Source of the DNA: Labrys sp. KNU-23
GTDB lineage: Bacteria > Pseudomonadota > Alphaproteobacteria > Rhizobiales > Labraceae
Reading direction: 5' to 3'
Assembly (NCBI RefSeq): GCF_008330945.1
Contig: NZ_CP043488.1
Coordinates: forward strand, 496,001 to 560,000
DNA: 64,000 bases
The translations under genes were made by a program, and so were the position numbers. The stretch's first letter is position 1, and the number at the start of each line of letters is the position of its first letter. The notes below the pieces were generated by a model. It saw nothing but the letters and a program-made list of their open reading frames with translations. It was not told the origin of the DNA and made no database searches. Below, one piece after another: positions 1 to 10,874 of the stretch.

Positions 1-1
1 A

Positions 2-613
2 TCGCTGGCAGCCACCGGCATCAAGATCGTGACCATCGTTTCCGACATCCAATCCGTGCCGCGTGTGGCTTATGTCGGCATCGATAATAGGGCGGCGGGC
101 CGCCTGGCCGGCTATCTCGCCGGCCGTTTCATGGGCGCCGGCAGAACGGGCAAGGTGGGGCTGCTGGCCGGGTCGCTGTCCTATCGCGGCCATGAGGAGC
201 GCGAGATGGGCTTTCGCCATATTCTCGCCGAGGAGAATCCGGGGCTGCACATCGTCGAGCTTCGCGAAATGGGCGACGACAATGAACGCGCCTATGCGGA
301 GACGAAGGCCCTGCTGCAACACCATCCGGACCTTGCCGCGATCTACAATATTGGCGCCGGCATCCCCGGCATCGCCCGCGCGCTGAAAGAGTGCGGCCGG
401 GCGAGCTCGGTCGTCTTCGTCGGCCATGAGGTCACCGAGGACACCACGCCGCTGCTGCTCGACGGCACGCTCGATGCCGTCATCGACCAGAACCCGCGGG
501 TGGAGGCGCGCGAGGCGCTGAACACCCTTGTTCAATCCCTGCGGGACCAGCCGATCATCGCCCATCCGCCACGCCTGCAAGTGGTGTTCAAGGAGAATAT
601 TCCGGAGATCTGA
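2..613 (+). CDS. LacI-family transcriptional regulator, C-terminal ligand-binding part (5' end outside window)
   Basis: The frame is open from the left edge, so this is the 3' part of a longer gene; the GTG at 29 is unlikely to be the true start. The product is a periplasmic-binding-protein-like sensor domain of the LacI/RbsR type. It shows the DNRAAGRLAGYL segment that opens the second subdomain and, near the C-terminus, VGHEVTEDTTPLLLDGTLDAVIDQ, typical of this fold. The N-terminal helix-turn-helix would lie upstream. It ends 32 bp before the convergent lyase gene. By position it may regulate the adjoining catabolic locus, but the ligand cannot be read from sequence. Confidence 0.85.
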   Translation, partial: SLAATGIKIVTIVSDIQSVPRVAYVGIDNRAAGRLAGYLAGRFMGAGRTGKVGLLAGSLSYRGHEEREMGFRHILAEENPGLHIVELREMGDDNERAYAETKALLQHHPDLAAIYNIGAGIPGIARALKECGRASSVVFVGHEVTEDTTPLLLDGTLDAVIDQNPRVEAREALNTLVQSLRDQPIIAHPPRLQVVFKENIPEI

Positions 614-645
614 GGGGCGCTGGGCAACCCGGAAAGCCCGGCAAA

Positions 646-1527
646 TCAGAGCAACCCATATTGGCGAAGAAGGTTTGCGATTTGCGCATCCTGTTCGTCA
701 TTGGGCAGCAACGCCGGCTGACGGCTGGCGCCAACCGAGGCGTCCTGCAGATAGAGCGCGCGCTTGACCATGGCAGGGGCAAACCCAAAGGCATAGAGGT
801 CCGTGCGAAACGCGGCGAAAATAGCCTGCTGTCTTTCCGCCTCCGCAACGTTGCCGGAGTTGAAGGCGCTCAAAATGCCGGCCAGGACATGCGGCATCGC
901 ATTGCCCAGGCCCGATATGCAGCCGGCGGCCCCATTCTGGAGTGCCCATAGCACCAGATGATCGGGCCCGGAATAGACCTGGAATCCGTCGGTTTCCCTG
1001 CCGACTTGAAGATAGGCTTCCAGGGTCTCCTTCGCGCCACCCGAATCCTTGATGCCGGCAATATTGCCGTGGCGGGCCAGGGCTCGAGCGGTCTGGGGCT
1101 CGATGTGGTTCTGCGTGCGCGCCGGGATATCGTAGAGATAGACTGGCGTCTGCACGGCATCGGCGACGGTCGAAAAATGGCGAATGAGGCCGTCCTGCGT
1201 GCAGGCGATGAAGAAAGGCGTTATCACGGCGATGCCGTCGACACCGATGCGGTCGAATTCGCGCGCCAGCTTGATCGTCTCGAAGGTTGCCGGCATGCCG
1301 GCATTGACGATCACCTTGACGCGGCCGCCGACCTCATCGACGACTTCTTCGGTCAATCGGACCTTTTCCTCGAAGGTGAGCGCCGTAAAATCCCCATTGG
1401 TGCCGGCGCACATGATGTTGTTGCCGGCCTCGACCTGGCGGCGAACCTGGGCGCGCGTCGCCTGGTAGTTGACGGTTTCGTCCTCGTTGAAGCAGGTCAC
1501 GAGGGCCACGAAGGCTTGTCTGGACAT
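646..1527 (-). CDS. Dihydrodipicolinate synthase/N-acetylneuraminate lyase family protein
   Basis: A 293-residue class I aldolase-type TIM barrel. The family forms a Schiff base between an active-site lysine and pyruvate or a 2-keto acid, then condenses or cleaves. Visible motifs are GTNGDF at residues 42-47 (the GTTGE loop), the catalytic tyrosine in LYDIPART (Tyr132) and the Schiff-base lysine in GIKDSGG (Lys160). The frame stays open to 1965, but that extension is antisense to the ABC gene; ATG 1527 gives the normal family length. It is the last gene of the minus-strand transporter operon, 28 bp after the ATPase. The context of sialidase-fold and sugar-acid genes suggests a catabolic lyase rather than lysine biosynthesis. 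Substrate unknown. Confidence 0.9.
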   Translation of the reverse strand: MSRQAFVALVTCFNEDETVNYQATRAQVRRQVEAGNNIMCAGTNGDFTALTFEEKVRLTEEVVDEVGGRVKVIVNAGMPATFETIKLAREFDRIGVDGIAVITPFFIACTQDGLIRHFSTVADAVQTPVYLYDIPARTQNHIEPQTARALARHGNIAGIKDSGGAKETLEAYLQVGRETDGFQVYSGPDHLVLWALQNGAAGCISGLGNAMPHVLAGILSAFNSGNVAEAERQQAIFAAFRTDLYAFGFAPAMVKRALYLQDASVGASRQPALLPNDEQDAQIANLLRQYGLL

Positions 1528-1555
1528 GGATCTTCCTCTGAATCGAGCCAGCTTC

Positions 1556-3167
<1,612 letters not shown>

Positions 3168-3175
<8 letters not shown>

Positions 3176-4091
3176 TCTTGCGAGCCCTCATTTCCAGGCG
3201 CCAGCGCTGCGCCGGATCGAGCGCGATGCGCAGCCAGTTCGACAGGAGGTTGAGCGACAGGGTGGTCAGCATGATCGCAAGACCGGGCCAGAAGGACAGC
3301 CACCAGGCATTGGTCAGATATTGCCGGCCCTGCGAGATCATCAGGCCCCAGGTGATTTCCGGCGGCTGAATGCCGATGCCGAGGAAGGACAGCGCGCTTT
3401 CGGCCAGCATCACATAGGCAAAATCCAGCGTAGCCAGCGTCGTCAGCGTCGGCAGCACGACCGGCAGGATATGCCGAAAGAGGATGCGCGCCCTGGACGC
3501 TCCCATCACCCGCGCGGCCTGCACGAACATGCGTTCCCGGATCTCGAGGACTTCGGCCCGGGTGGTTCTGAGGTAGACCGGGATGCGGGTGATCGCCAGC
3601 ACCAGCATCAGGTTCAGGATCGACGGCCCGAGAATATAGAGCACGATCACGGCGATCAGCAGCGAGGGGAAGGACATGATGACGTCCGCGAGCCGCATGA
3701 TCACCTGGTTCACGCGAGGCGCGGAGAAGCCGGCGACAAGTCCGAGCACCGTGCCGATACCGGCCGACAGGGCGACAGCGCCGGCAGCCACCAATAGGGT
3801 GTTCTGAGTGGCGACGACGATACGCGCCAATAGCGGGCGGCCGAGGGCGTCGGCGCCCATCCACCACACCCAGCCGCGTTCCCAGTCAAAGGGCGCGGCA
3901 TTGCGCCCTCGCAGGTTCTGCTTGGTTGCCAATTCGCCGAGCCAACTCGGCCCTATGATGGCGAGGATCACGAACACCAGCAGCAGGATGGCGGCACAAA
4001 GAGCAAACTTGTCGGCCAGCAACATGCGGACCATGCGCATGGCAAAGTGCGGTTCGGCGGCAATGGCGGTATCGGCCGTGGGGTGGGTCAT
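3168..4091 (-). CDS. ABC transporter permease, DppC-like
   Basis: A 307-residue inner-membrane permease of the peptide/nickel family. A cytoplasmic N-terminus is followed by a first membrane helix (around FALCAAILLLVFVILAIIG), a periplasmic loop with the GADALGRP motif typical of DppC/OppC, five further helices, and the EAA loop (VQAARVMGASRARILFRHILP) that docks on the ATPase. ATG 4091 is chosen over an in-frame TTG at 4106 because GAGGA sits about 7 bp before the ATG. It partners the DppB-like permease, whose stop lies 12 bp upstream, and precedes the fused ATPase. Confidence 0.93.
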
Positions 4092-4102
4092 GAGCGGTGT
4101 CC

Positions 4103-5017
4103 TCAATGACGGATCCGCGGATCGAGCAGCGCATAGGCAAAATCGATCAGGAGGTTCATGAGAAAGATCGCCAGCGCTGTGACGAGGATTGCCGCCAGCA
4201 CGACATTGAAGTCACGCTGCAGAATGGAATCGATCATCAGTTTGCCGATTCCCGGGAAGCCGAAAATGGTCTCGACGATAACGGCACCGTTGAGCAGGCT
4301 CGCCGCCTGGTCGCCGATCACGGTGATGACCGGGAGCATGGCGTTGCGTAGGGCATGGATGAAGATAATCGGCCCGGATTTGACGCCCTTGGCCCGGGCG
4401 GTCTTCACATAGGCTGAGGAGAGTGCGCCGATCATTGATCCGCGCACCACCTGCACGATGATGCCGAAGGGACGGATGAACAGCACGCAGATCGGCAGGA
4501 TCCAGTGGAGGAGGGAACCCGTGCCCGAGGTCGGCAACCAGGCCAGGTTTACGGAAAAGACGACGATGGCGACGATCGCAACCCAGAAATCGGGAACCGA
4601 TGCCCCGATCAGGGAGATGAGGGAGGAGAGCCGGTCGAAGAAGCCGCCGAGGCGGGAAGCGGCCAGCGAGCCCACGACGATGGCGGCACTGGCGACCAGC
4701 GTCATCGTGATGGCAGCAAGCCAGAGCGTCCACACGAAGGCTTCGAGCACGACGTCGAGGGCGGGTCGGGCCTTGCGCAGGGACTCGCCGAAATCGCCGA
4801 CTGCCACGTCGCCGACATAGCGAATGAACTGGACCAGCAGAGGATCGTTCAAGCCGTGCAACTGGCGGAACTGCTCCTTCATTTCAGCCGAAGCCTCGAC
4901 GGGGAGGAAAAGGGCGGCCGGATCGCCCGTCAGGCGCGACAGGAAGAAGACCATGACGATCAGCCCGACCAGGGAGATCAGACTGGCCATGGCGCGTTTT
5001 CGAATGAAGCTCAGCAT
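4103..5017 (-). CDS. ABC transporter permease, DppB-like
   Basis: A 304-residue inner-membrane permease. The N-terminus MLSFIRKRAMASLISLVG is the usual DppB/GsiC opening, with a membrane helix right after a short basic segment. The LNDPLLVQFIRYVGDVAVGDFGESL stretch and the EAA loop (VKTARAKGVKSGPIIFIHALRNAMLP) are family hallmarks. The open frame extends to 5101, but ATG 5017 has GAGGA 5 bp ahead and gives the family length. It is the second gene of the operon, downstream of the binding protein. It forms the membrane channel with the DppC-like subunit. Confidence 0.93.
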   Translation of the reverse strand: MLSFIRKRAMASLISLVGLIVMVFFLSRLTGDPAALFLPVEASAEMKEQFRQLHGLNDPLLVQFIRYVGDVAVGDFGESLRKARPALDVVLEAFVWTLWLAAITMTLVASAAIVVGSLAASRLGGFFDRLSSLISLIGASVPDFWVAIVAIVVFSVNLAWLPTSGTGSLLHWILPICVLFIRPFGIIVQVVRGSMIGALSSAYVKTARAKGVKSGPIIFIHALRNAMLPVITVIGDQAASLLNGAVIVETIFGFPGIGKLMIDSILQRDFNVVLAAILVTALAIFLMNLLIDFAYALLDPRIRH

Positions 5018-5103
5018 GGCGTCCTCAAGGCGGCAGGCGGCGGGGTGTCCCACCGCCTCGATGGCTGTTGCGACCGGCAAGCGCGTCGTTCGAGCGGACA
5101 AGT

Positions 5104-6603
5104 CTACTTGATCTTGATCTCGGAGAGCTGGAGCATGGAATTGGTCGCCATGGTCGGCTTGTAGTCCAGGCGCTCAGAAATGCGCGAGAAGCCGACCATG
5201 TGGAACAGCAGCACGTCGGCGACGACGTCGTCATGCAGATAGGCGAACAGCTCCGACCATAGCTTGGCCCGCTCCTCGCCGACTGCGGCGGAAGCACGCT
5301 TGATCAGGTCGTCGACCTTCGGATCGGAAAAGCCGGACTGGGTGCCGTTTGTCGCGTATTTGAAGAACATCGAGAAGGAAGGGTCGCCTTTGGCATTGTC
5401 ATGCATGGCGGCGACGATCTGGGGCCGGCGGCCTTCCTTGAAGGGCTTGGAATAATACTGCTCGTGCTCGGCGACTTCGACGAACTTCAGGTCGACCTTG
5501 AAGCCGACATCCTGCAACTGCGCCTGGATGGCCTCCATGATCTCGGTGACATTGGGAAAGTTCGCGGAGCGGGCGATGATGGTGATCGGCGTGTCGAGGT
5601 TGACGCCATCGGCCTTGGCTTGTGCCAGCAATTTCTTGGCGCCGTCCGGGTCGTAGGCAAAGACCTTGACGTTCGGATTCCAGCCAAGGGTCGGCGGAGG
5701 AACGATCGCCGTGGCGAGCAGGGCATCCTTGGGAACCAGCGTGCCGAGGAAGGCCTGCCGGTCGATGGCCAGATTGAGCGCACGGCGGACGCGGACATCG
5801 TTCAGCGGCGCGATATTGTGATCGATGCGCAGATAGACCGTTTCGCTGTCGAGATAGGAGAAATCAGTCGCCGGATTGGTGGCGTCGAGCTGTGAGATCG
5901 AAGGCGACAGATCGGCTTCGCCGGTCTGGACCATGGCGGCACGTACCGAGGGATCGGCGCGGAACAGGTACGTGGCCTGCGTGACCTCCGGCTTTGCCCC
6001 CCAGTAATCGTCGCGGCCGGTGAGGACGATCTGCTGGCCCGGCGTCCAGTTGGTCAATTTGTAGGGGCCCGTGCCGACCGGCTCGCGCACGAATTCAAGC
6101 GGTGTCTCTTCGGGCACGATGGTGACGAGAGACATCAGCAGCGGCAGGATCGGTTGAGCCGGATCGGCCTTGAAGTCGATGGTGTAGTCATCGACGATGG
6201 CCGGCGTTACTGTCATGCCACCGAAGTAGCGCCGCGATTCACAGGCGTTCTTGTCGCTCATGATGCGATCGAAGCTGTGCTTGACGTCCTTGGCGTCGAA
6301 GGTGGTGCCGTCGGAGAATTTGACGCCGTGGCGCAAATGAAAGCGCCAGCTGCCATCGGCATTCTGCTCCCATTTTTCGGCAAGGTGCGGCATCAGCCCC
6401 TTATGGTTGCGAAGATCGAGTTCGGTGAGCGTCTCGCTGACATTTTGCATGATGACGCGCCCGATATTGGAGCGGGTTGCCATGCAAGGCTCCAGCAGGT
6501 CCGCCTCTTCAGCCAATACGATCTTGATCGGCCCGGATCCGGCGAAGGCGGGCGAGAGGGCCGAGCCCAGCATCAGCGCCCCCAAGACAAGCAATTTCTT
6601 CAC
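5104..6603 (-). CDS. Periplasmic substrate-binding protein, oligopeptide/dipeptide family (SBP_bac_5)
   Basis: A 499-residue exported binding protein, first gene of the minus-strand transporter operon. GTG 6603 is chosen because GGGAGGA lies 6 bp upstream and it opens a clean signal peptide (VKKLLVLGALMLGSALSPAFA, cleavage after AFA). The frame continues upstream to 6681 without supporting signals. Mature-domain landmarks are LTELDLRNHKGLMPHLAEKW, the DGTTFDAKDVKHSFDRI segment diagnostic of the family, and VRRALNLAIDRQAF. It delivers ligand to the DppBC permease pair. Members of this family bind peptides, nickel, opines, glycosides or sugar acids, so the ligand is open; neighbours point to a sugar-acid or sialoside-like compound. 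Confidence 0.93.
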   Translation of the reverse strand: MKKLLVLGALMLGSALSPAFAGSGPIKIVLAEEADLLEPCMATRSNIGRVIMQNVSETLTELDLRNHKGLMPHLAEKWEQNADGSWRFHLRHGVKFSDGTTFDAKDVKHSFDRIMSDKNACESRRYFGGMTVTPAIVDDYTIDFKADPAQPILPLLMSLVTIVPEETPLEFVREPVGTGPYKLTNWTPGQQIVLTGRDDYWGAKPEVTQATYLFRADPSVRAAMVQTGEADLSPSISQLDATNPATDFSYLDSETVYLRIDHNIAPLNDVRVRRALNLAIDRQAFLGTLVPKDALLATAIVPPPTLGWNPNVKVFAYDPDGAKKLLAQAKADGVNLDTPITIIARSANFPNVTEIMEAIQAQLQDVGFKVDLKFVEVAEHEQYYSKPFKEGRRPQIVAAMHDNAKGDPSFSMFFKYATNGTQSGFSDPKVDDLIKRASAAVGEERAKLWSELFAYLHDDVVADVLLFHMVGFSRISERLDYKPTMATNSMLQLSEIKIK

Positions 6604-6835
6604 GGCATTCCTCCCTCCGACGTCCTTTCGCCGGTTGCGCAAACCATCTCCCTTTCCCATAAATTTGTCAATTTGTTTCATAATGTAAATTCTTAAGAGA
6701 CAGATTTAGAAAATTTTACTATTTAAAATCAAATAGTTATTTCAAAAAAACAATGACAACGAGCTGCGTCGTAACATGCAAAAACTTGACAACTTTGTGT
6801 TTTTAGCGATGGTGGGCGCATGTGGGAGGGAACGG
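6604..6835. promoter_or_regulatory. Divergent promoter region of the transporter and sialidase-fold operons
   Basis: This AT-rich intergenic stretch separates two divergent operons. Two TTGACA hexamers face outward: 6671-6666 on the minus strand and 6786-6791 on the plus strand. Each is followed after 16-17 bp by GATGGT and then a GCGC, so the two candidate promoters resemble each other, although GATGGT is a poor -10. Between them, 6718-6737 holds a perfect inverted repeat, ACTATTT, six bases, AAATAGT, a likely regulator site. What is seen is the motif layout; promoter function is inferred. Confidence 0.45.
6718..6737. promoter_or_regulatory. Inverted repeat, candidate operator between divergent catabolic operons
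   Basis: Seven-base perfect arms ACTATTT and AAATAGT are separated by AAAATC. The site sits midway between the two divergent operons. Candidate binders encoded nearby are the LacI-type regulator at the left edge and the FadR-type regulator at 10.2-10.9 kb. Nothing in the sequence decides between them. Confidence 0.4.
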
Positions 6836-8032
6836 ATGGACCCCGAGGAAATAGCCCGGAACATGAACGGTCGGCTCCAGCGCGTATCGCCGGGGCGCGA
6901 GGAGGCCTTACTGCCTTCGCCCATGATTCAGAATCATGCCGCTTATCTGCACCTTCTTGGCGATGGCACTCTCATATGCGCCTGGTTCGGTGGCACGCTG
7001 GAAGGCAAATCGGATATCTCGATTTTCGCTTCCGTGTTGCAGAGAGGGGCGACGAGCTGGGGCCCGCCGCAGCGACTGAGCTTCGACCCCGCCCATTCGG
7101 AGCAGAATCCCGTGCTCTTCACGGCTCCGGACGGAAGGCTGTGGCTCTTCCATACCTCCCAGCCTTCGGGCAATCAGGATGAATGCAGGATCCGCATGGC
7201 GGAAGTCCGGCGCGATGCCTCTCAGCCGCTCACGCTCACGGCCGAGGAGGGGCGCTATCTCGATTTGCCACGCGGTTGTTTCGTACGGGCACCGATGACG
7301 GTGCGCGACGACGGGGCCTGGCTGCTGCCCATCTTTCGCTGCATCCAGCGGCCCGGTCAGAAATGGAATGGCAGCCATGACACGGCCGCCCTTGGCATCA
7401 GCCTCGATCAGGGCAGAACCTGGCGCCTCGAAGACCTCGGCCAGTCGATCGGCTGTGTACACATGTCGCCGGTCTGGCTGAGCGAAAGGCGTTTGGCCGC
7501 CTTCTTTCGCCGGCGGCAGGCGGATTGGGTCTACAGGACGCAGAGCATGGATGGAGGCCGGTCCTGGTCCGTGCCGCAGGCGACCGACGTGCCGAACAAC
7601 AATTCCTCCATCGCCGCGATACGTCTCATCGATGGCAGGGTGGCGATGATCTGCAATCCCGTGAGCGCGGCGCAGTCGGCGGATCGGCGCGCCTCGCTCT
7701 ATGATGAACTCGGCGAGGACGATCGTCGTCCCGATGCGGATCCCGCCGGTGGCTGCACGCCGATCTGGGGCGTGCCACGGGCACCGGTAAGCTTGTGCCT
7801 GTCGGATGACGGCGGCGAGACGTTTCCGCTTCGTCTTGTCATCGAAGACGGGCCCGGTACGTGCCTTTCCAACGACTCGACCGACGGGCGCAACAAGGAA
7901 ATGTCCTATCCCTGGCTGTTGGCCGAGCCTGACGGTACCATGCATCTGGCCTACACCTATCATCGGCGTGCCATCAAATATGTCCGGCTGGCCCCAGGCT
8001 GGGACAAGGCCGCTGTTCGGAGTCCTTCATGA
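6836..8032 (+). CDS. Sialidase-fold (BNR-repeat) family protein
   Basis: A 398-residue six-bladed beta-propeller protein of the exo-alpha-sialidase-like (BNR_2) family. Asp-box-type motifs are visible: [16 protein letters not shown] and [11 protein letters not shown] 6836 is preferred because GGGAGGG lies 6 bp upstream; an ATG at 6776 lacks a ribosome site and precedes the candidate promoter. No signal peptide is seen, so the enzyme appears cytoplasmic and would act on an imported substrate. The stop overlaps the next start as ATGA, which indicates coupled translation with the PdxA-like gene. Family members include sialidases and many uncharacterised hydrolases or lyases, so true sialidase activity is not established. 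Confidence 0.85.
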   Translation: MDPEEIARNMNGRLQRVSPGREEALLPSPMIQNHAAYLHLLGDGTLICAWFGGTLEGKSDISIFASVLQRGATSWGPPQRLSFDPAHSEQNPVLFTAPDGRLWLFHTSQPSGNQDECRIRMAEVRRDASQPLTLTAEEGRYLDLPRGCFVRAPMTVRDDGAWLLPIFRCIQRPGQKWNGSHDTAALGISLDQGRTWRLEDLGQSIGCVHMSPVWLSERRLAAFFRRRQADWVYRTQSMDGGRSWSVPQATDVPNNNSSIAAIRLIDGRVAMICNPVSAAQSADRRASLYDELGEDDRRPDADPAGGCTPIWGVPRAPVSLCLSDDGGETFPLRLVIEDGPGTCLSNDSTDGRNKEMSYPWLLAEPDGTMHLAYTYHRRAIKYVRLAPGWDKAAVRSPS

Positions 8033-8991
8033 GCAATATCATCGGCATAACCATGGGCGACCCCTGCGGTGTCGGTCCCGAAATTTCGATCCGCGCGCTT
8101 GCCGGCATGTCTGCCCAGGAGCGCGAGACCATCCGCATCTACGGCAATCTGCCCACGCTGGAGGCTGCGCGCGCAGCCCTCGGCCTCGATGTCGACCTCA
8201 CCGCCCATGTCGTGGATCTGCCGGTCGAGGGGGCACCTCTGCCCTGGGGGAAGCTGAACCCGGTCGCCGGCGATGCTGCCTTTCGCTTCATCGAGAAGGC
8301 CGTGCGCGATGCCGAAGCCGGCGTGATCGGCTGCATAGTCACCGCACCGATCAGCAAGGAGGCCTTGAACCTCGCCGGTCATCACTATGATGGACATACC
8401 GGCATGCTGCGCAGCCTGACCGGATCGAAGGCGGCCTACATGTTGCTGGCCTCTGAGCGTTTGAAGGTCATTCACGTCTCGACGCATGTGTCGCTGCAGG
8501 AGGCGATCCGTCGTTCCACCACCGAGCGCGTGCTGGCAACTATCCGCGCCGGCGACGCCCATCTCAGGCGCATCGGGTATGCCGCACCCAAGATCGCGGT
8601 GGCCGGCATCAACCCGCATTGCGGGGAGAACGGCTTGTTCGGCACCGAGGATGACGACCAGATCGCACCCGCGGTCAGGGCGGCTCGGGCCGAAGGCATC
8701 GATGCCCATGGGCCGATTTCCGCCGATACGGTGTTCCACCGCGCCTATTCCGGCGTGTTCGACCTGGTCGTCGCTCAGTATCACGATCAGGGGCACATTC
8801 CGGTCAAGCTCGTCGCCTTCGACACGGCCGTGAACGTTTCGGTGGAATTGCCGATCGATCGCACCTCCGTCGATCACGGCACGGCCTTCGACATTGCCGG
8901 CAAGGGCATTGCCAATCACGGCAACATGATTTCGGCCATTGCCTACGCCCGCAAGCTGGTGTCCGGCGCGGCCAGGCGGGATGACGCATGA
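8029..8991 (+). CDS. pdxA2: PdxA2-type dehydrogenase (4-phospho-sugar-acid dehydrogenase family)
   Basis: A 320-residue member of the PdxA family. PdxA itself oxidises 4-phosphohydroxy-L-threonine in vitamin B6 synthesis. Catabolic paralogues (PdxA2) oxidise 4-phospho-D-threonate or 4-phospho-D-erythronate, giving dihydroxyacetone phosphate and CO2. Visible motifs: [11 protein letters not shown] at the N-terminus, metal-site histidine segments HYDGHTGML and [11 protein letters not shown], and [12 protein letters not shown] at the C-terminus. Both ends are ATGA-coupled to neighbours. A DUF1537 kinase in the same locus makes the catabolic PdxA2 role much more likely than B6 synthesis. Exact stereochemistry of the substrate is unknown. 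Confidence 0.88.
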   Translation: MSNIIGITMGDPCGVGPEISIRALAGMSAQERETIRIYGNLPTLEAARAALGLDVDLTAHVVDLPVEGAPLPWGKLNPVAGDAAFRFIEKAVRDAEAGVIGCIVTAPISKEALNLAGHHYDGHTGMLRSLTGSKAAYMLLASERLKVIHVSTHVSLQEAIRRSTTERVLATIRAGDAHLRRIGYAAPKIAVAGINPHCGENGLFGTEDDDQIAPAVRAARAEGIDAHGPISADTVFHRAYSGVFDLVVAQYHDQGHIPVKLVAFDTAVNVSVELPIDRTSVDHGTAFDIAGKGIANHGNMISAIAYARKLVSGAARRDDA

Positions 8992-10106
8992 CCATCGCTC
9001 CAATCACTCTTCATCAGCCTCGCCGTCTTGCCGTCGGTGCCGGCACGGTCGCTGAGGTCGGCAACTGGGCCGGTGATGCGAGGTCGGTCCTGGTGATCGC
9101 GACACCGATCACGGCGGGTTTTGCCGATCGTCTGAAACTGCCCGGCCGCGTCACCGTGTTCGATGCCATTCCCGGCGAGCCTGATACGAAAACACTGAAT
9201 GCCGCTCTGGAAGCCGCGCGTCGCAGCAAGCCCGACCTGATCGTCGGTCTTGGCGGGGGGTCGGTTCTCGACGTCGCCAAGCTGGTGGCCGCGCTCTGGG
9301 ATTCACAGCAGACACTTGCCGATGTTGCCGGGCCGAACCGGGTGGCGGGCCGCCGGACGCGTCTCGCGCAGGTCGCCACCACTGCCGGCACCGGCTCGGA
9401 GGCGGGTATCCGCTCGTTGATCACTGATCCCGGCAAAGGCAACAAGATTGCGGTCGAAAGCCCGCATATGCTCGCCGATCTCGCCGTGCTTGATCCGGAG
9501 CTGACCTATTCCGTGCCGCCGGCGGTGACGGCGGCAACCGGTGTCGACGCCATGGCGCACTGCGTCGAAGCCTTCACCAATCGACGGGCCCATCCGATGA
9601 TCGACGGCTTTGCCCGCATGGGCTTCCAGCTCGTCGGCAAATATCTCGCGCGCGCCGTCAGGGATGGTGGCGATACGGAAGCGCGGGAGGGGTTGATGCT
9701 CGGCTCCTATTATGGCGGCATCTGCCTGGGGCCGGTGAACACCGCTGCCGGACACGCCATCGCCTATCCGCTTGGCACGCGGCTGGGCCTGCCGCATGGC
9801 TTGGCGAACGCGATCATCTTTCCGCATGTGCTGGCTTTCAACCAGCCGGTCGCCGCCGGCAAGACGGCCGAGGTGGCGCATGCGCTGGGATTGGGCCGGG
9901 ATCTCTCCAGTGCCGAACTGGTCAAGGCCGCCTGTGATTTCTGCCGGGGCCTCGGCATCGAAATGTCGCTTGCCGCTAACGGTGCGAAGAAGGACGACCT
10001 GCCGCTCTATGCGAGCGAGGCGCATGCGAACCGCCGCCTGATGGACAACAACCCGATCGACATGAACGTTGACGACGTGCTCGGGATCTACCGGGCGGCC
10101 CTTTAG
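8988..10106 (+). CDS. Iron-containing alcohol dehydrogenase
   Basis: A 372-residue group III (iron-dependent) alcohol dehydrogenase. The nucleotide-binding segment [13 protein letters not shown] and the TTAGTGSE loop are intact. The metal site histidines lie in [18 protein letters not shown] and in [23 protein letters not shown]. The start overlaps the pdxA2 stop (ATGA). It is the last gene of this operon, followed by a strong hairpin terminator. It likely oxidises an alcohol group of the pathway substrate or reduces an aldehyde released by the DHDPS-family lyase. Maleylacetate-reductase-type chemistry is a less likely alternative. Confidence 0.9.
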   Translation: MTIAPITLHQPRRLAVGAGTVAEVGNWAGDARSVLVIATPITAGFADRLKLPGRVTVFDAIPGEPDTKTLNAALEAARRSKPDLIVGLGGGSVLDVAKLVAALWDSQQTLADVAGPNRVAGRRTRLAQVATTAGTGSEAGIRSLITDPGKGNKIAVESPHMLADLAVLDPELTYSVPPAVTAATGVDAMAHCVEAFTNRRAHPMIDGFARMGFQLVGKYLARAVRDGGDTEAREGLMLGSYYGGICLGPVNTAAGHAIAYPLGTRLGLPHGLANAIIFPHVLAFNQPVAAGKTAEVAHALGLGRDLSSAELVKAACDFCRGLGIEMSLAANGAKKDDLPLYASEAHANRRLMDNNPIDMNVDDVLGIYRAAL

Positions 10107-10134
10107 GCGGGCCGCCGCATCGAGCCGGATAACC

Positions 10135-10157
10135 AACCCCGGTTCCGCCGGGGTTTT
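10135..10157. terminator. Rho-independent terminator between convergent operons
   Basis: An eight-base stem AACCCCGG/CCGGGGTT with a TTCCG loop is followed by TTTT on the plus strand. It lies 28 bp after the alcohol dehydrogenase stop and 12 bp before the end of the convergent regulator gene. Confidence 0.8.
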
Positions 10158-10169
10158 CATTTCAACGGC

Positions 10170-10871
10170 CTATTTGCTCGCCTGGAACAAGCGGTCGCGA
10201 GACCCGGTAAGATGGTCATGCATGAGCTGTCTCGCCTTGGCCCCATCGCGGGAGGCGATCGCTTCGGCGATTGCCTCGTGCTCGGCAAAAACCCGCGTGA
10301 GGCCGGTAGCCTCGCGTTTGACCGAGGCGCCGTGGAAGCGCATGCCGACGGCGATGTGGTCCTTCAGGGCTTCCATGGCGGTGAAGAAATAGCTGTTCTG
10401 GGCCGCTCGCGCGATCGCCAGATGGAACTGGAAATCCGCGTCTTCCCGGTGGGATTGCCGGTTGGTGGCATCGCGCATGAGTTCCAGGGCCTGGCGAATG
10501 GCGGCCAGATTGGCAGCATCGTGGCGTTCCGCCGCCGCTGCCGTCGCCGCTGGCTCCACGGTGAGCCTGAACTCATAACAGTTCAGCAGATCGGCGACGT
10601 TTTCCAGCTGCCCGAAACCGAGTGGCTCCCGCATGCCGACCGCGCGGACGAAACTGCCGGCCCCTCGGCGCGAATAGATGAAGCCCTGCTCACGAAGCCG
10701 GCGTAGCGCCTCCCGGATGATGGGGCGGGAGACCTCGAATTCGATGGCCAGATCATGCTCTGTCGGCAGGCGCTCGTCCGGTTTGTATGCGCCGGACTTG
10801 ATGGCACGATGCATGCGTTCGAAGACGAGATCGCCGAGACTCCTGCGCGCTGTTCCGTTTTGCAAACCCAT
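10170..10871 (-). CDS. GntR-family transcriptional regulator, FadR/FCD subfamily
   Basis: A 233-residue regulator. An N-terminal winged helix-turn-helix (LPTEHDLAIEFEVSRPIIREAL, then REQGFIYSRRGAGSFV) is followed by the all-helical FCD ligand domain. The FCD domain keeps the metal/ligand pattern: an Asp in the DADFQFHLAIARAA helix and histidines in VFAEHEAIAEAI and MHDHL. It starts 3 bp after the DUF1537 kinase stop, so the two are co-transcribed. FadR-type regulators commonly control sugar-acid catabolism, which fits the locus. The operator was not identified with certainty. Confidence 0.92.
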   Translation of the reverse strand: MGLQNGTARRSLGDLVFERMHRAIKSGAYKPDERLPTEHDLAIEFEVSRPIIREALRRLREQGFIYSRRGAGSFVRAVGMREPLGFGQLENVADLLNCYEFRLTVEPAATAAAAERHDAANLAAIRQALELMRDATNRQSHREDADFQFHLAIARAAQNSYFFTAMEALKDHIAVGMRFHGASVKREATGLTRVFAEHEAIAEAIASRDGAKARQLMHDHLTGSRDRLFQASK

Positions 10872-10874
10872 CTG

